Positions 9,664 to 18,376 are shown, numbered from the stretch's first letter. The stretch is 64,000 nt of DNA from Labilithrix sp. (GCA_028287035.1 JAQBQL010000186.1:1-64000); one strand, 5' to 3'. The notes: generated by a model not told the origin, from the letters alone. Program-made: numbers and translations.

Positions 9664-12410
9664 TCGAGCTTCGCCCCCGCGACCGCCAGTGTCGGCAGAC
9701 CGCTGATGTAATTGCGCGTCGTGTAGTTGTAATTGTAGACGATATCCTCACGATTCTTTCGATTCGTGACGTTCTGCACGTCCACGTACAGCTCGAGCTT
9801 CGCGCGCTCCCAGCTGAACCGCTTCGCGAGGCGTACGTCCGCCTGGTAGAACGCGGGGATGCGGATCGAGTTCTGGGCACCGAACGCCGGCTCGAAAAGG
9901 TCGCGCCGCGCGTTGTAGTACGCGCCGACCACGGGGGTCCGGGGAAAGCCGGTCGCGTAACGGAGGCGTGTTCCCACCTCGAATCCGAGCGGCAGCTGGT
10001 AGCTCGCCACCAGGGTCGCCACGTGCGTCTGGTCGTAGTCGAAGAGACGCCAGGGGAGACCGTCGCCGTCCTTCCGCTCCGAGCGAATGTAGCTGTAGCT
10101 GATCCAGCCGAAGAAGCCCTTCGCCAGCTCCTGGCGGAGGAGGAACTGCCCGCCGTAGGCACGGCCTTCGCGCGTGTTGAGGAGCGCCTCGCCGGTCGCG
10201 GGGGACGGGAGCGGGCTCCGCGCCGCGAGGTCGTCGGACCGGGACGTGAAGCCCGTCGCCTCGGCGGAGAGCTTCGGCAGGAGCCGGTAGCTCAAGCCTG
10301 CGAGGTAGTGCGACGCCCTGGCGAAGCCGAGGCTCGGGTTACCGAACACCGGCGAGAGATCCTCCGCGTCAGGCGCCTGGTGGTACTGGCCAAAGGCGCC
10401 TTTCAGGAGAAGCTTCTCGGAGATCTGCCACCGGGCGGCGAGGCGCGGCTCCGCAACCGTCTCGCTGTGGAGATAGCCGCGCTGCTCCGAGCCGTCCTTC
10501 GTCGGGTATTGCTTGTCGCCGCTCACGAAGAACGCGTCCATGCGGACACCCGGCACCACGTGCACGCGATTGCCGAACAGCTCGATGTCGCCCTGCACGT
10601 AAGGGGCGACGCTGCCGAGGAAGGTCGACCAGGTATCGAAGTTGACGACGTCGTTCGGCGGCTGGCCGAAGACGGTGATGTCGCCCTCGCGCGGCGGAAG
10701 GATGGTCGCGCCGCGACGGCGTATGTCGTTGTCGGACCCCTCGATGTCGACGCCGGCGTTGAGCACCACACGGGGCGCGACCTTCCCGCGCCACTTCGCA
10801 CGGAAGCCGAAGACCGTGGAGTCGATGGTCTGCTCGGTGGGCGTGGTGCCGAACGCCTGCGAATAATCGAAATGGTCCTTGCCGAAGGACGGGGTGAGCG
10901 TCACCGACGACCCGTCGGCAAAGGCCTTGCGATAGACGGCGACGACGCGCCCGAAGCGCACCTTACGGTCGTCGGAGATGGTCTGCGCGGGATCTGGATT
11001 CGTGACCGTGCGCTTCAGGGAGTCGTCGGACCCCAGCGCCATCAGGGTGATGGTCTCGTTCTCCCCGAGGTCCTGCTCGACCTTGATCTGTCCGTCGAAG
11101 AACCGAGGAATGGGCACGAACTCGCTGACGTCGCGCTTCGTGAACAGCCCGAGCGTCTCGCCGAGGTAGCTTCCTCGTGCCGTCACGGCGATGCGCGTGG
11201 AGCGCGTGAGCGGCGCCTCGATCATCGCCGAGCTGTCGATGACGTCCGCCGAGACGTAGCCGTGCACGCGGTCGGCCCGCAGTGCGCGAGTGTCGACGGT
11301 GACCAGTCCGCCGAGCGCTCGTCCGTATTCCGCGCCGTAGCCGCCGGGCGCGAGGTCGATGGCACGGACGAGGTCCGAGTTGACGGTCGCCCGGAATCCG
11401 CCCGTATGATAGAGCTGCGGGATGCGCACGCCGTCGACGTAGACGCGCGTATCCTGAGGAGCGGCGCCCCACACCACCAGCGCGCCCGAACCGAACGCGG
11501 CGCGTCCCACCCCGGGCAGGTTCTGGACGACGCGAAGGGCCTCGCCGCCGGTGCCGGGCACGCGGCGCGCCTCCTCGGTCTTTATGGCCACGGTCGTGGC
11601 CTCCTTCTGGATCCGCGGAGCGATGACCTCGATGGTGAGCGTGTCGGCGTCGGCCGCCGCGGCAGGCTCGACCTTGTACGTCACCTCGAGCGCGCGCTTG
11701 GGCTCGATGCTCTCCTCGGTCTTAACGGTGGCCACGTCGGCGCCGGACACGGTCACCTCGTACACGCCGGGGGCAAGCCCCTCGAACTCGAAGTAGCCGT
11801 CGTCCTCGCTCGTCGTCGTCGCCGACGTGATCTCCCCCGCGCGCGGCGGCTCGGCGGGAATCTGGCCGGTGCGGAGGACCTTGACGGTGATGCCGGCGAG
11901 CGGTCGCGGCTTCTTGCGGGGCGCCGTCGAGTCGAGGATCTGTCCGGAGAAGTTCACCTGCGGGCCGAGATCGACCATCTCCTCGCGGAACGTGAAGTCG
12001 TACCGGAAGGTGAGCTTCACGGGCGCGGGCTTTCCGTCGATCTCCGCGGGCGTGAACCGGAATCGTCGCGCCGAGTCGGCCGCGGCGGCATCGAACGCGG
12101 GGCCGGCGGACTCGACGACGACCACCTCGACGACGTCGCCGCGCTCCGAGAGCGCCAGCTGGAGAACCACGGCGACGGTGCGTCCCGCGGCCTTCTCCGC
12201 TTCGGGATAGGGCGCTTCCACCTCCTTGAAATTCGTGAGCTGGGGAGGCTTCGTGAGGGTGCCACCACGCTGCGTGTTGTCCCCCCCGCCCACGGCGTTT
12301 CCCTGCGCCCGGGCCGCGCCCGGGAGGGGACCGAGCAGCAGCACCGCGAGCAGCCCGCAGGCGCGGGCCCGGAACGCCGCGCCGTTCCTAGTCGCCGAGA
12401 CGGAAGGCAT
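9657..12410 (-). CDS. TonB-dependent receptor with N-terminal TonB_C-like domain
   Basis: A 917-residue outer-membrane beta-barrel receptor. Order: signal peptide (1-35, GAARA), TonB C-terminal-like domain (about 60-138, with the AFDAAAADSARRFRFTPA segment), a carboxypeptidase-regulatory-like beta-sandwich (about 150-245, DDGYFEFEGLAPGVYEVTV), plug (about 275-390, GEALRVVQNLPGVGR, DTRVYVDGVRIPQLYH, GGYGAEYGRALGGLV), then the barrel ending in a terminal Trp. Such receptors import large or scarce ligands energised by TonB-ExbBD, whose genes lie just upstream. The ATG at 12410 overlaps the TonB-like gene by 23 bases. Ligand unknown; porin and PstS-like neighbours suggest a phosphate-type anion or phosphate ester. 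Confidence 0.92.
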   Translation of the reverse strand: MPSVSATRNGAAFRARACGLLAVLLLGPLPGAARAQGNAVGGGDNTQRGGTLTKPPQLTNFKEVEAPYPEAEKAAGRTVAVVLQLALSERGDVVEVVVVESAGPAFDAAAADSARRFRFTPAEIDGKPAPVKLTFRYDFTFREEMVDLGPQVNFSGQILDSTAPRKKPRPLAGITVKVLRTGQIPAEPPRAGEITSATTTSEDDGYFEFEGLAPGVYEVTVSGADVATVKTEESIEPKRALEVTYKVEPAAAADADTLTIEVIAPRIQKEATTVAIKTEEARRVPGTGGEALRVVQNLPGVGRAAFGSGALVVWGAAPQDTRVYVDGVRIPQLYHTGGFRATVNSDLVRAIDLAPGGYGAEYGRALGGLVTVDTRALRADRVHGYVSADVIDSSAMIEAPLTRSTRIAVTARGSYLGETLGLFTKRDVSEFVPIPRFFDGQIKVEQDLGENETITLMALGSDDSLKRTVTNPDPAQTISDDRKVRFGRVVAVYRKAFADGSSVTLTPSFGKDHFDYSQAFGTTPTEQTIDSTVFGFRAKWRGKVAPRVVLNAGVDIEGSDNDIRRRGATILPPREGDITVFGQPPNDVVNFDTWSTFLGSVAPYVQGDIELFGNRVHVVPGVRMDAFFVSGDKQYPTKDGSEQRGYLHSETVAEPRLAARWQISEKLLLKGAFGQYHQAPDAEDLSPVFGNPSLGFARASHYLAGLSYRLLPKLSAEATGFTSRSDDLAARSPLPSPATGEALLNTREGRAYGGQFLLRQELAKGFFGWISYSYIRSERKDGDGLPWRLFDYDQTHVATLVASYQLPLGFEVGTRLRYATGFPRTPVVGAYYNARRDLFEPAFGAQNSIRIPAFYQADVRLAKRFSWERAKLELYVDVQNVTNRKNREDIVYNYNYTTRNYISGLPTLAVAGAKLEW

Positions 12411-13119
12411 AGTTGATCTTCATCGATTTCTGGAATCCCGCACGGCACCCGTCCGCGCGCTCGAACTCCTGTTTACGGACCGCCGTGAGGGCGGCCTCGT
12501 CGAGCCCGTGGCCGAGGCCGTTCAGGACCTTGGCGCTCGATACCTTCCCGCTACAGTCGATGATCGCCTCGACCACCACGGTGCCCTCGATCTCGGAGCT
12601 CCGCGCGTCGTCGGGATAGACCGGCTTCACGCGCGCCGTCGCCCTCGGGCGCCAGCCAGCGATGAGCTCCTGGAGGTCCGGGTCCTTGGCGGCCCCGGGA
12701 GCAGGGTTGCCGAGGGTCTTCTCGACGGGCTTGCCGGTGCCGCCGGGCACGGTGCCCGTACCGCCCGGTACCCCGCCCTTGTTGTCCGGTACACCGACGC
12801 CGCCCGACCCCTTGGCACCCGAGAGTTTCAGCCCGTAATCCGGCATGGCCGCCATCTGCGGCGACGGCGCGGGGCTCGCCGCGGGCTCCGCCGGCGCAGG
12901 CGCAGGCGCCGGCTGGAGAAGCTTCGGCCGGAGGACCTCCTTCGGCGCTTCGATCGGCTTCGGCGGCGGCTCCGCCTTCCTCTCCGCCTCCTTCTTCTTC
13001 TGGTCGACCATCGCGATCAGCGTCTGCCGCTTCTCGATCTGCTTCGAGCGCTGCGAGATCGTCGCGAACAGCCCGACGTGGAACGCGAGACTGGCTGCGA
13101 TCAGATAACCAGTTCGCAC
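12388..13119 (-). CDS. TonB-like energy transducer
   Basis: 243 residues from a GTG at 13119, 7 bases after exbD, with GAGG as ribosome site. Architecture is that of TonB: one N-terminal membrane helix (about 3-20), a charged then Pro/Ala-rich periplasmic linker (KPIEAPKEVLRPKLLQPAPAPAPAEPAASPAP), a Gly-rich segment, and a C-terminal TonB domain (about 155-240: ARVKPVYPDDARSSEIEGTVV ... IDCSGKVSSAKVLNGLG ... EFERADGCR). It would carry energy from ExbBD to the receptor encoded next. The C-terminal domain has a Cys pair (IDCSG, DGCRAG) that may form a disulfide. Confidence 0.9.
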   Translation of the reverse strand: MRTGYLIAASLAFHVGLFATISQRSKQIEKRQTLIAMVDQKKKEAERKAEPPPKPIEAPKEVLRPKLLQPAPAPAPAEPAASPAPSPQMAAMPDYGLKLSGAKGSGGVGVPDNKGGVPGGTGTVPGGTGKPVEKTLGNPAPGAAKDPDLQELIAGWRPRATARVKPVYPDDARSSEIEGTVVVEAIIDCSGKVSSAKVLNGLGHGLDEAALTAVRKQEFERADGCRAGFQKSMKINYAFRLGD

Positions 13120-13126
13120 GGCGACC

Positions 13127-13546
13127 TCACTGCTTCGCGTCTTCGACGTTGATGGCGAACTTCGTCAGACCCGCGACCTTGGCGAGATCCACGACATGCA
13201 CGACGGAACCGTGGAGCGCGGCGCGATCGGCGCTCACCACCACGTTGGTATTCGGGTCCTTGTCGGCCGCTTCCTTCAGCTTCGCAGCGAGCGCGGCGTC
13301 GTCGACCTTCTGCTCGTTGTAGAAGTACGCGCCTTCCTTGGTGACCACGACCGCGGCCACCATCGGCACCGCGTCGGCGGCGCTCGCGGTCTTCGGCAGC
13401 TCCACCTTGAGGCTCTTCGAGACGATGTACGTCGCGGAGACCATCATGATGACGAGGAGCACGAGGACCACGTCGACCATCGGGGTGATGTTGATCTCGG
13501 CGATCGGCTTGCGGCCGCCGCCACTCTTCATCGTTCCTGCGCCCAT
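13127..13546 (-). CDS. exbD: ExbD/TolR-type proton channel subunit
   Basis: 139 residues. A short cytoplasmic N-terminus (KPIAEINITPMVD), one membrane helix (about 22-42) and a periplasmic domain. Asp25 in the membrane segment matches the essential Asp of ExbD. The ATG at 13546 has a clear AAGGAG ribosome site (GAAGGAGAAATCTC before ATG), so the longer open frame upstream is not used. It lies between exbB and the TonB-like gene, completing a dedicated ExbB-ExbD-TonB motor. Confidence 0.94.
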   Translation of the reverse strand: MGAGTMKSGGGRKPIAEINITPMVDVVLVLLVIMMVSATYIVSKSLKVELPKTASAADAVPMVAAVVVTKEGAYFYNEQKVDDAALAAKLKEAADKDPNTNVVVSADRAALHGSVVHVVDLAKVAGLTKFAINVEDAKQ

Positions 13547-13572
13547 GAGATTTCTCCTTCGTGCGTCAGGGA

Positions 13573-14289
13573 TCAGGTGGAGAGCGCGGGCGAGGACTCG
13601 CGCGCATCGGCCGCGGCCGGGACCGGAGTGCTCACCACCGCGCGGCGGTGCGCCGGCGGACCGCCCATGAGCTGCGCCGCCACGTACTTGGTCATCACGT
13701 TGACGTTCTGCTCGACGTTCGAGATGGCCTTGTTGACGATGTTGAACGCAACGACCGCCGGAATGGCCACGACCAGGCCGACGCCGGTGGCGATGAGCGC
13801 TTCGGCGATGCCGACCATCACGTTGCCCATGGCGTCCTGGCTCTTGTTTCCGAGCTGCTGGAATGCCTGGATGACGCCGAGGACCGTGCCGACGAGGCCG
13901 ATGAACGGGCCATTGTTGCCGATCGTCCCGAGGAACGTGGTGCCGCGCTCGAGCACGCGCTTCTGCTTCGTCATCTCCGCGTCCACGACCTCGCGAAACG
14001 CGTCCGGTCCGCGATCGGTCCACTCGATGGCGGGCAGGAGGACCGCCGCCTCGATGGACCTGCTCCCCTTCAGGAGCTTCTTCGCGCCCTCGTGGTCATC
14101 GGCGCCGAGCAGCTTGATCAGCTTGTCGGTGAGCTTGTCGGTGTCGTCACGGTGGCTCGCGAAGAAGATCAGCCGCTCTGCCATGATGGCGATGGACACG
14201 ATCGAGAGCGCGATCATGACCCAGAGCACCCAGCCGCCTCCACCAGAGGCCACGCGCTGCAGTCGTTCGATGAGCTGTTGGGTATTCAT
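13573..14289 (-). CDS. exbB: ExbB/TolQ-type proton channel subunit
   Basis: 238 residues with three membrane helices: one near the N-terminus (WVLWVMIALSIVSIAIMAERLIFF) and two in the conserved block GTIGNNGPFIGLVGTVLGVIQAFQ and IAEALIATGVGLVVAIPAVVAFN. This is the MotA/TolQ/ExbB proton-channel domain; ExbB and ExbD use the proton gradient to energise TonB. ATG at 14289 with TGAGGAGT as ribosome site. A 26-base gap separates it from exbD. Confidence 0.95.
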   Translation of the reverse strand: MNTQQLIERLQRVASGGGGWVLWVMIALSIVSIAIMAERLIFFASHRDDTDKLTDKLIKLLGADDHEGAKKLLKGSRSIEAAVLLPAIEWTDRGPDAFREVVDAEMTKQKRVLERGTTFLGTIGNNGPFIGLVGTVLGVIQAFQQLGNKSQDAMGNVMVGIAEALIATGVGLVVAIPAVVAFNIVNKAISNVEQNVNVMTKYVAAQLMGGPPAHRRAVVSTPVPAAADARESSPALST

Positions 14290-14298
14290 GATGACTCC

Positions 14299-15207
14299 TC
14301 AGAACGAAACGTCGGCGACGTGATCGCCGAGCCCGAATCCACCTTGCTGAACCTCGGGCGCACTGATGCGACCGACGTAACGGTCCGTGACGATGCCCTT
14401 GCGTGAGACCATCACCTCGTACGCGGTCCCCTGCTGGCCGCAGAGGCTGTACGGGTTGACGTAGATCGCGTACGTGCCGCTGACCGGAGTGGCCGTGAAG
14501 AGCACGTCTTCCTGGCGGTATCCGTCGTTCACGCAGGCCGCCATCGAGTCGCCGAGCGAATGGCCGTATCCCGGCGCGGTGCCTGCGTCGGGCGCACCCA
14601 CCGGCGCGGTGGTCGGCCGCTTGGGTGACAGGAAGGTGCCGCCCGGCGCGGCGATCTGGAGGTCGAGGTCGACGGCCGCGTCCCACCGGAGCGAGATGAC
14701 CGCCGGGGCATCGGCGGGCACACGCGGGATGATGTCGAGCGGCGCGAGGGCGCGCTCCCCGAAGCGGTTCTGACCGTCGATCCCGCTTACCTCGATGCGG
14801 TAGCGGCCCGGGGTGGCCGCCGGTGACACATCGAAGAAGATGGCCGCCGACACCTGGTTGGCGTTGATCGCCTCGACCTGGTTCACGCGTGCCACCCAGT
14901 AACCGTTGCTGCGGCCCTGCAGCCGGAGCGCGACGGAGTAGGCGTTGTCGGCGAGACGGACCACGTAGCCGCCCTTGTCGACGGTGCCCGGAGCGACCTG
15001 GTTCGGGCCGATGTCGACGCCGGCCACCGCGGGCCCGCCGCTCGGCGCCGGGAGCTCGCCGGGGAAGAACTGCGCATCGAACGCGGCGCTGCCGATCTGG
15101 TAGCGGAAGCGGAGCGGCTCCTCGAGGACGGAATTCGTCTCGACCGAGTCGTCGCACGCCGCGGAGAGCGGCAATGCCAGCGCCAGGAGCACGGCGAGGC
15201 GCCTCAC
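14299..15207 (-). CDS. Lipoprotein of the Ton/porin operon, unknown function
   Basis: 302 residues from a GTG at 15207 that overlaps the porin stop (GTGA). Signal peptide with lipobox LSAAC (Cys18). The mature part is beta-rich, with two sandwich-like halves: YWVARVNQVEAINANQVSAAIFFDVSP and VISLRWDAAVDLDLQIAAPGG, the latter resembling the 'D-L-D-L-x-v-x-x-P-x-G' strand found in bacterial pre-peptidase C-terminal-like beta-sandwiches (inference). It lies between the porin and exbB, so it may be a periplasmic or outer-membrane accessory of the uptake system. Confidence 0.8.
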   Translation of the reverse strand: MRRLAVLLALALPLSAACDDSVETNSVLEEPLRFRYQIGSAAFDAQFFPGELPAPSGGPAVAGVDIGPNQVAPGTVDKGGYVVRLADNAYSVALRLQGRSNGYWVARVNQVEAINANQVSAAIFFDVSPAATPGRYRIEVSGIDGQNRFGERALAPLDIIPRVPADAPAVISLRWDAAVDLDLQIAAPGGTFLSPKRPTTAPVGAPDAGTAPGYGHSLGDSMAACVNDGYRQEDVLFTATPVSGTYAIYVNPYSLCGQQGTAYEVMVSRKGIVTDRYVGRISAPEVQQGGFGLGDHVADVSF

Positions 15208-16736
15208 AGGTTCACCTGGAGCCGCACGGTGGCGCGGTCGTTCGACAGGTCGGTGGGAATACCGGCCAGGTCACGACCGAACTTGTCGGTCACGATGTCG
15301 TACTGGAAGAGAAGGCGCGCGCGGCGCTGGAAGCGCACGCCGACGATCGGAGAATAGGTACGAATGCTGCGGTCGTTGGGCTGGACCGGCCGGGCATTCT
15401 CGACGTCCGCCGAGTCGCTGTCGGGATTGTAATAGTCGGTGCGGAAGCCGACGACTCCCCACTTCCCGGCCTCCTGGAGCACCGAGAGCATGTAGCCGGT
15501 CTGCCGCGTGTCACGTCCGAGGAGCACGGGGTCGGAGTACATGACTCCACGGTCCATGTTGTTGCCGAGGTAGAACGCGCCGGCGAGCTGCGTCTCGCCC
15601 AGGACGCTGCGGATGTTGACCTGCCCGTCCAGCGCCAGGCCGAAGCGGCGGAACGTGGAGGACGGGCGCGCCGCGACGGCCGAGACGCCTCCGACCTCGG
15701 AGGCCTGGAAGATCCCGTCGCCGTTCTGGTCGACCCACTGGACGTTCGACTTCGTGGACGGCGACTCCTCGTGGAAGCCGCGACCGACGATCGAGGAGAT
15801 CCCGGCACTGACGTCCACGTGCTTGGTCGGCTTCACGGCGACGCCGAGGCGCCCGCCGACATCCTTCGCCGAGTCGGGGTCCTGCAGCGCCCACGTCGAG
15901 CCGATCGGATTGCCGTTGGTGGCCGCGAGCTGGTAGCGGAACCACCCGATCCCGCCGGCGACGCGGAGGCCGAGGTCCACCTCGGAAGGGAAGAAGGCGC
16001 GGGATGCGAGCGAACGCTCCATGAAGTAGCGCAGCCCCGGCGACTGCAGGTTCTCGTCGCCGAAAGGGACTCGGAACTGGCCGAGCGTGGCCGAGACGAG
16101 CGGCGGCTCCGGAGGATTGTTGTCGGCGCCGCGATAGAGGATCGTGGCCTCGGCACGTTGCACGCCGAAGGCGGCGCGGTTCAGGGTGTTGCCGTCGAGC
16201 TCGAGAAGCACACTCGCGATCCTCCACTCGCGCTCCGCGATGAGGCGTGCGCGTGGGAGGAGAAAGCGATTCTGATTGAGAAGGTGCCCGTCCTGCGCGA
16301 CCACGTTCTGCGAGGAGCTGTCCGTCTGGAACTGGCCCTGGACGTAGCCATAGAGAAGGATCTTCTCTCGCGGGTCGTCGACCGTCTCGCGTCCTTCGGC
16401 GGACGACGACGTGGAAGTGGCCGGGGCGCCCAGGCCCACGGCGGCTGGCGCCGAGCCGCCGAGCGGAGCCACGGCGCCCTCCGCGGTCTTCCGGTCCTTC
16501 TCCTCGAGCCGCTTGATGATGGCGGCCTGCTCCTCGAGCATCTTCTGCTGCGCGGCGAGCTGGTCCGTGATCCTGCGCATCTGCTGCGCGCGCGTGGGCG
16601 GGGGCGGCGCCGCGGCGACATCCGGCGCGGCGGGGGCCGCGGGCGCAACCGGATCGGGCGCGGGCCCGCCCTGAGCGTGGGCAACGCTCGGAACGGCGAG
16701 CGCGCAGGCGATCGATAGAAGGGAGGTGCGGTACAC
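15204..16736 (-). CDS. OprO/OprP-type (phosphate-selective) porin
   Basis: 510 residues from a GTG at 16736. Signal peptide (cut after AHAQ), Pro/Ala linker, a coiled-coil segment (about 48-85: RAQQMRRITDQLAAQQKML ... AAIIKRLEEKDRK), then a 16-strand-type barrel of the phosphate-selective porin O/P family (LYGYVQGQFQTDSS, LPRARLIAEREWRIASVLLELDGN, LGQFRVPFGDENLQSP, RYFMERSLASRAFFP). The coiled coil before the barrel is common in this family and trimerises it. The end VRLQVNL fits a barrel C-terminus. Placed between a PstS-like protein and a Ton motor; phosphate or another oxyanion is the natural guess, but family specificity is not strict. Confidence 0.87.
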   Translation of the reverse strand: MYRTSLLSIACALAVPSVAHAQGGPAPDPVAPAAPAAPDVAAAPPPPTRAQQMRRITDQLAAQQKMLEEQAAIIKRLEEKDRKTAEGAVAPLGGSAPAAVGLGAPATSTSSSAEGRETVDDPREKILLYGYVQGQFQTDSSSQNVVAQDGHLLNQNRFLLPRARLIAEREWRIASVLLELDGNTLNRAAFGVQRAEATILYRGADNNPPEPPLVSATLGQFRVPFGDENLQSPGLRYFMERSLASRAFFPSEVDLGLRVAGGIGWFRYQLAATNGNPIGSTWALQDPDSAKDVGGRLGVAVKPTKHVDVSAGISSIVGRGFHEESPSTKSNVQWVDQNGDGIFQASEVGGVSAVAARPSSTFRRFGLALDGQVNIRSVLGETQLAGAFYLGNNMDRGVMYSDPVLLGRDTRQTGYMLSVLQEAGKWGVVGFRTDYYNPDSDSADVENARPVQPNDRSIRTYSPIVGVRFQRRARLLFQYDIVTDKFGRDLAGIPTDLSNDRATVRLQVNL

Positions 16737-16750
16737 GCGGCTCTCGCGGA

Positions 16751-17077
16751 TCAGGGAATGTCGGAGGTTGTCGCCGGCTTGACCGCGAGGTTCACGGGAA
16801 GCGCGGTGGCATTCGTGCAGCGGTTCAGGAACTGGACCTGCGTCGTCGGCGTGCCGCAGAAGCAGCCGGCGGGCTTGTTCGTGCAGGTGCCGCCGTCGCT
16901 GGCCGTGCTTCCGTCGGAGGCCGCGTCGACCGCGCCCGAGGTGCCGCCGTCGCCGGGATTCAGCGGACTGCCGCCGCTCGTCGAGGCCGATCCCGTATCA
17001 TCGCTACACGCGATGAAGGTCGCTGCCGACAGCGCGAGCGCCGCGCCGATCACGAGGAGTGAATTCTTCTTGAACAT
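16751..17077 (-). CDS. Small Cys-containing lipoprotein
   Basis: 108 residues; ATG at 17077 lies one base after the stop of the PstS-like gene. Signal peptide with lipobox FIAC (Cys24), a Ser/Gly/Asp-rich spacer (about 26-66), then a compact Cys motif, NKPAGCFCGTPTTQVQFLNRC, and a short tail. A related KP-x-GCF motif ends the PstS-like protein encoded upstream. No known domain; probably anchored in the outer membrane beside the porin. Confidence 0.75.
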   Translation of the reverse strand: MFKKNSLLVIGAALALSAATFIACSDDTGSASTSGGSPLNPGDGGTSGAVDAASDGSTASDGGTCTNKPAGCFCGTPTTQVQFLNRCTNATALPVNLAVKPATTSDIP

Positions 17078-17078
17078 G

Positions 17079-18272
17079 TTACTTGGCCTCGCAATATCCA
17101 AAGACGCACTGACCACTCGCGCCGCACGTCGCGTCGTCCTTGCAGGTGGTGCAGGACGCGGGCGCGGTGCCCGACGCGGAGGCTTCGAAGAAGCAGCCGC
17201 AGGGCTTGGCCGGGGTATAGAGAGAGAAGTCGCCCCCATCGGCAGCGCGGCTGACCTGCATCGCGCAGCTCGGCACCGCGCGGATCTTCGCGACCGCCGC
17301 GACCGCCGGCTGGCTGTCGACGAGGCCGAGAACGGTCTTCACCTTCGCGGAGTAGTCACCGCCCGCATCCTTGCGCGCGAAGAAGTGGAGGTTCGCCCAC
17401 GTCTGGTAGTGGCCGTCGCGGACGTTGATCATGTCGGTCGCGGAGGAGGTGCTGCTCGGGTAATAGGCGAAGTCCTGGCCCTTCGCCTTGAACGCGAGGG
17501 GACGCACCTTGGGCGCGACGCCACCGCTGGCGACGATGTCGTTCAGCGCGATGATGCCGATCGCCGAGCTCCGGTTCGCAGTGTTGAGCGCGGCGAGCAC
17601 CGCGCCCGAGCCCGTCTGGGGCGCCGACACGGGCTTCTGGGTGACGAGGCCGAGGTTGCGTGACCACGTCTGCCAGGTTCCCGAGTCCTCGGCGCGACCG
17701 AAGATGTCGGCGGGGACCGTCCACGGCGTGACCGCGAAGCTCGCGTCACCGCCCCGGGCGGTGATCCCGAACGTGTTGAAGGCCGCCTCGGCGCTGATCG
17801 CGACGGGGAACCCCGGGTCGTCGTACACCGCGAGCGTGAACGCCTGTACGGGTCCCAGCGTATCGGTGACGTTCGCGGGTAGCGTCGTCGTCGGAAGACC
17901 GGCAAGGCCGGCGCACGATGACGGATACACGTCGGACACGCCGATGTCCGCGGCGCGGGGGGTCGCAAAGGTGCACGTGGCGGTCGGTGCCGCCGGGTCG
18001 TAGGCAGTGTTGGCGCTGGCCGCACGGCCCGTCGTGACGCTCGGGTCGGTCACCGCCTCGTAGACGCCGCCGGCGCACGAGCTCCCGTTCGAGCTGTAGA
18101 CGATCTTGATGCCCTGGGTCGCGGCGACACTCGCGACGGCCTCGATGAGCTTCTGGCTCGCGCTCGAGCCACGGACGAGGACCACATCCGCGTCGCAGTC
18201 GGCCGCCAGCGCGTTCGAGGCGACACTCAAGGACAGGAACGTTCCTGCAGCGATGATTAGATAATTGCGCAT
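17079..18272 (-). CDS. PstS-like periplasmic substrate-binding protein with Cys-rich tail
   Basis: 397 residues from the ATG at 18272 (GGGAG ribosome site). Signal peptide cut after NALAA. The body looks like the phosphate-binding (PstS-like) fold: DADVVLVRGSSASQKLIEAV, KIVYSSNGSSCAGGVYEAV, RAADIGVSDVYPSSC, TGSGAVLAALN and SAIGIIALNDI match the ligand-loop positions of that family, though PstS itself differs in detail. The last ~45 residues form a Cys-rich tail (KPCGCFFEAS ... CTTCKDD ... CGASGQCVFGYC). First gene of the nine-gene operon. No ABC permease genes are next to it, so its partner is probably the Ton/porin machinery. Confidence 0.75.
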   Translation of the reverse strand: MRNYLIIAAGTFLSLSVASNALAADCDADVVLVRGSSASQKLIEAVASVAATQGIKIVYSSNGSSCAGGVYEAVTDPSVTTGRAASANTAYDPAAPTATCTFATPRAADIGVSDVYPSSCAGLAGLPTTTLPANVTDTLGPVQAFTLAVYDDPGFPVAISAEAAFNTFGITARGGDASFAVTPWTVPADIFGRAEDSGTWQTWSRNLGLVTQKPVSAPQTGSGAVLAALNTANRSSAIGIIALNDIVASGGVAPKVRPLAFKAKGQDFAYYPSSTSSATDMINVRDGHYQTWANLHFFARKDAGGDYSAKVKTVLGLVDSQPAVAAVAKIRAVPSCAMQVSRAADGGDFSLYTPAKPCGCFFEASASGTAPASCTTCKDDATCGASGQCVFGYCEAK

Positions 18273-18358
18273 CCGGGTATCTCCCTGTTCGGTGGCTGCA
18301 CCTTGGGGGAAGCGCATGTCGGGCGCGCTCGGTTCCGGTGACGTTCTCGCGACGTGTG

Positions 18359-18376
18359 CAGTGCGTCATCGCACTG
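18359..18376. promoter_or_regulatory. Inverted repeat upstream of the PstS-like/porin/Ton operon
   Basis: CAGTGCG-TCAT-CGCACTG is a perfect 7-bp inverted repeat with a 4-base spacer, 87 bases before the operon start. It lies in the 285-base gap between arsH and the operon, which otherwise shows no gene or strong promoter hexamers. It may be an operator or a hairpin separating the ars transcript from the operon. Confidence 0.4.

Noticed and set aside
10023..12416. 797-codon plus-strand frame opposite the TonB-dependent receptor
   Set aside because: Antisense shadow; the minus strand has signal peptide, plug and barrel features.
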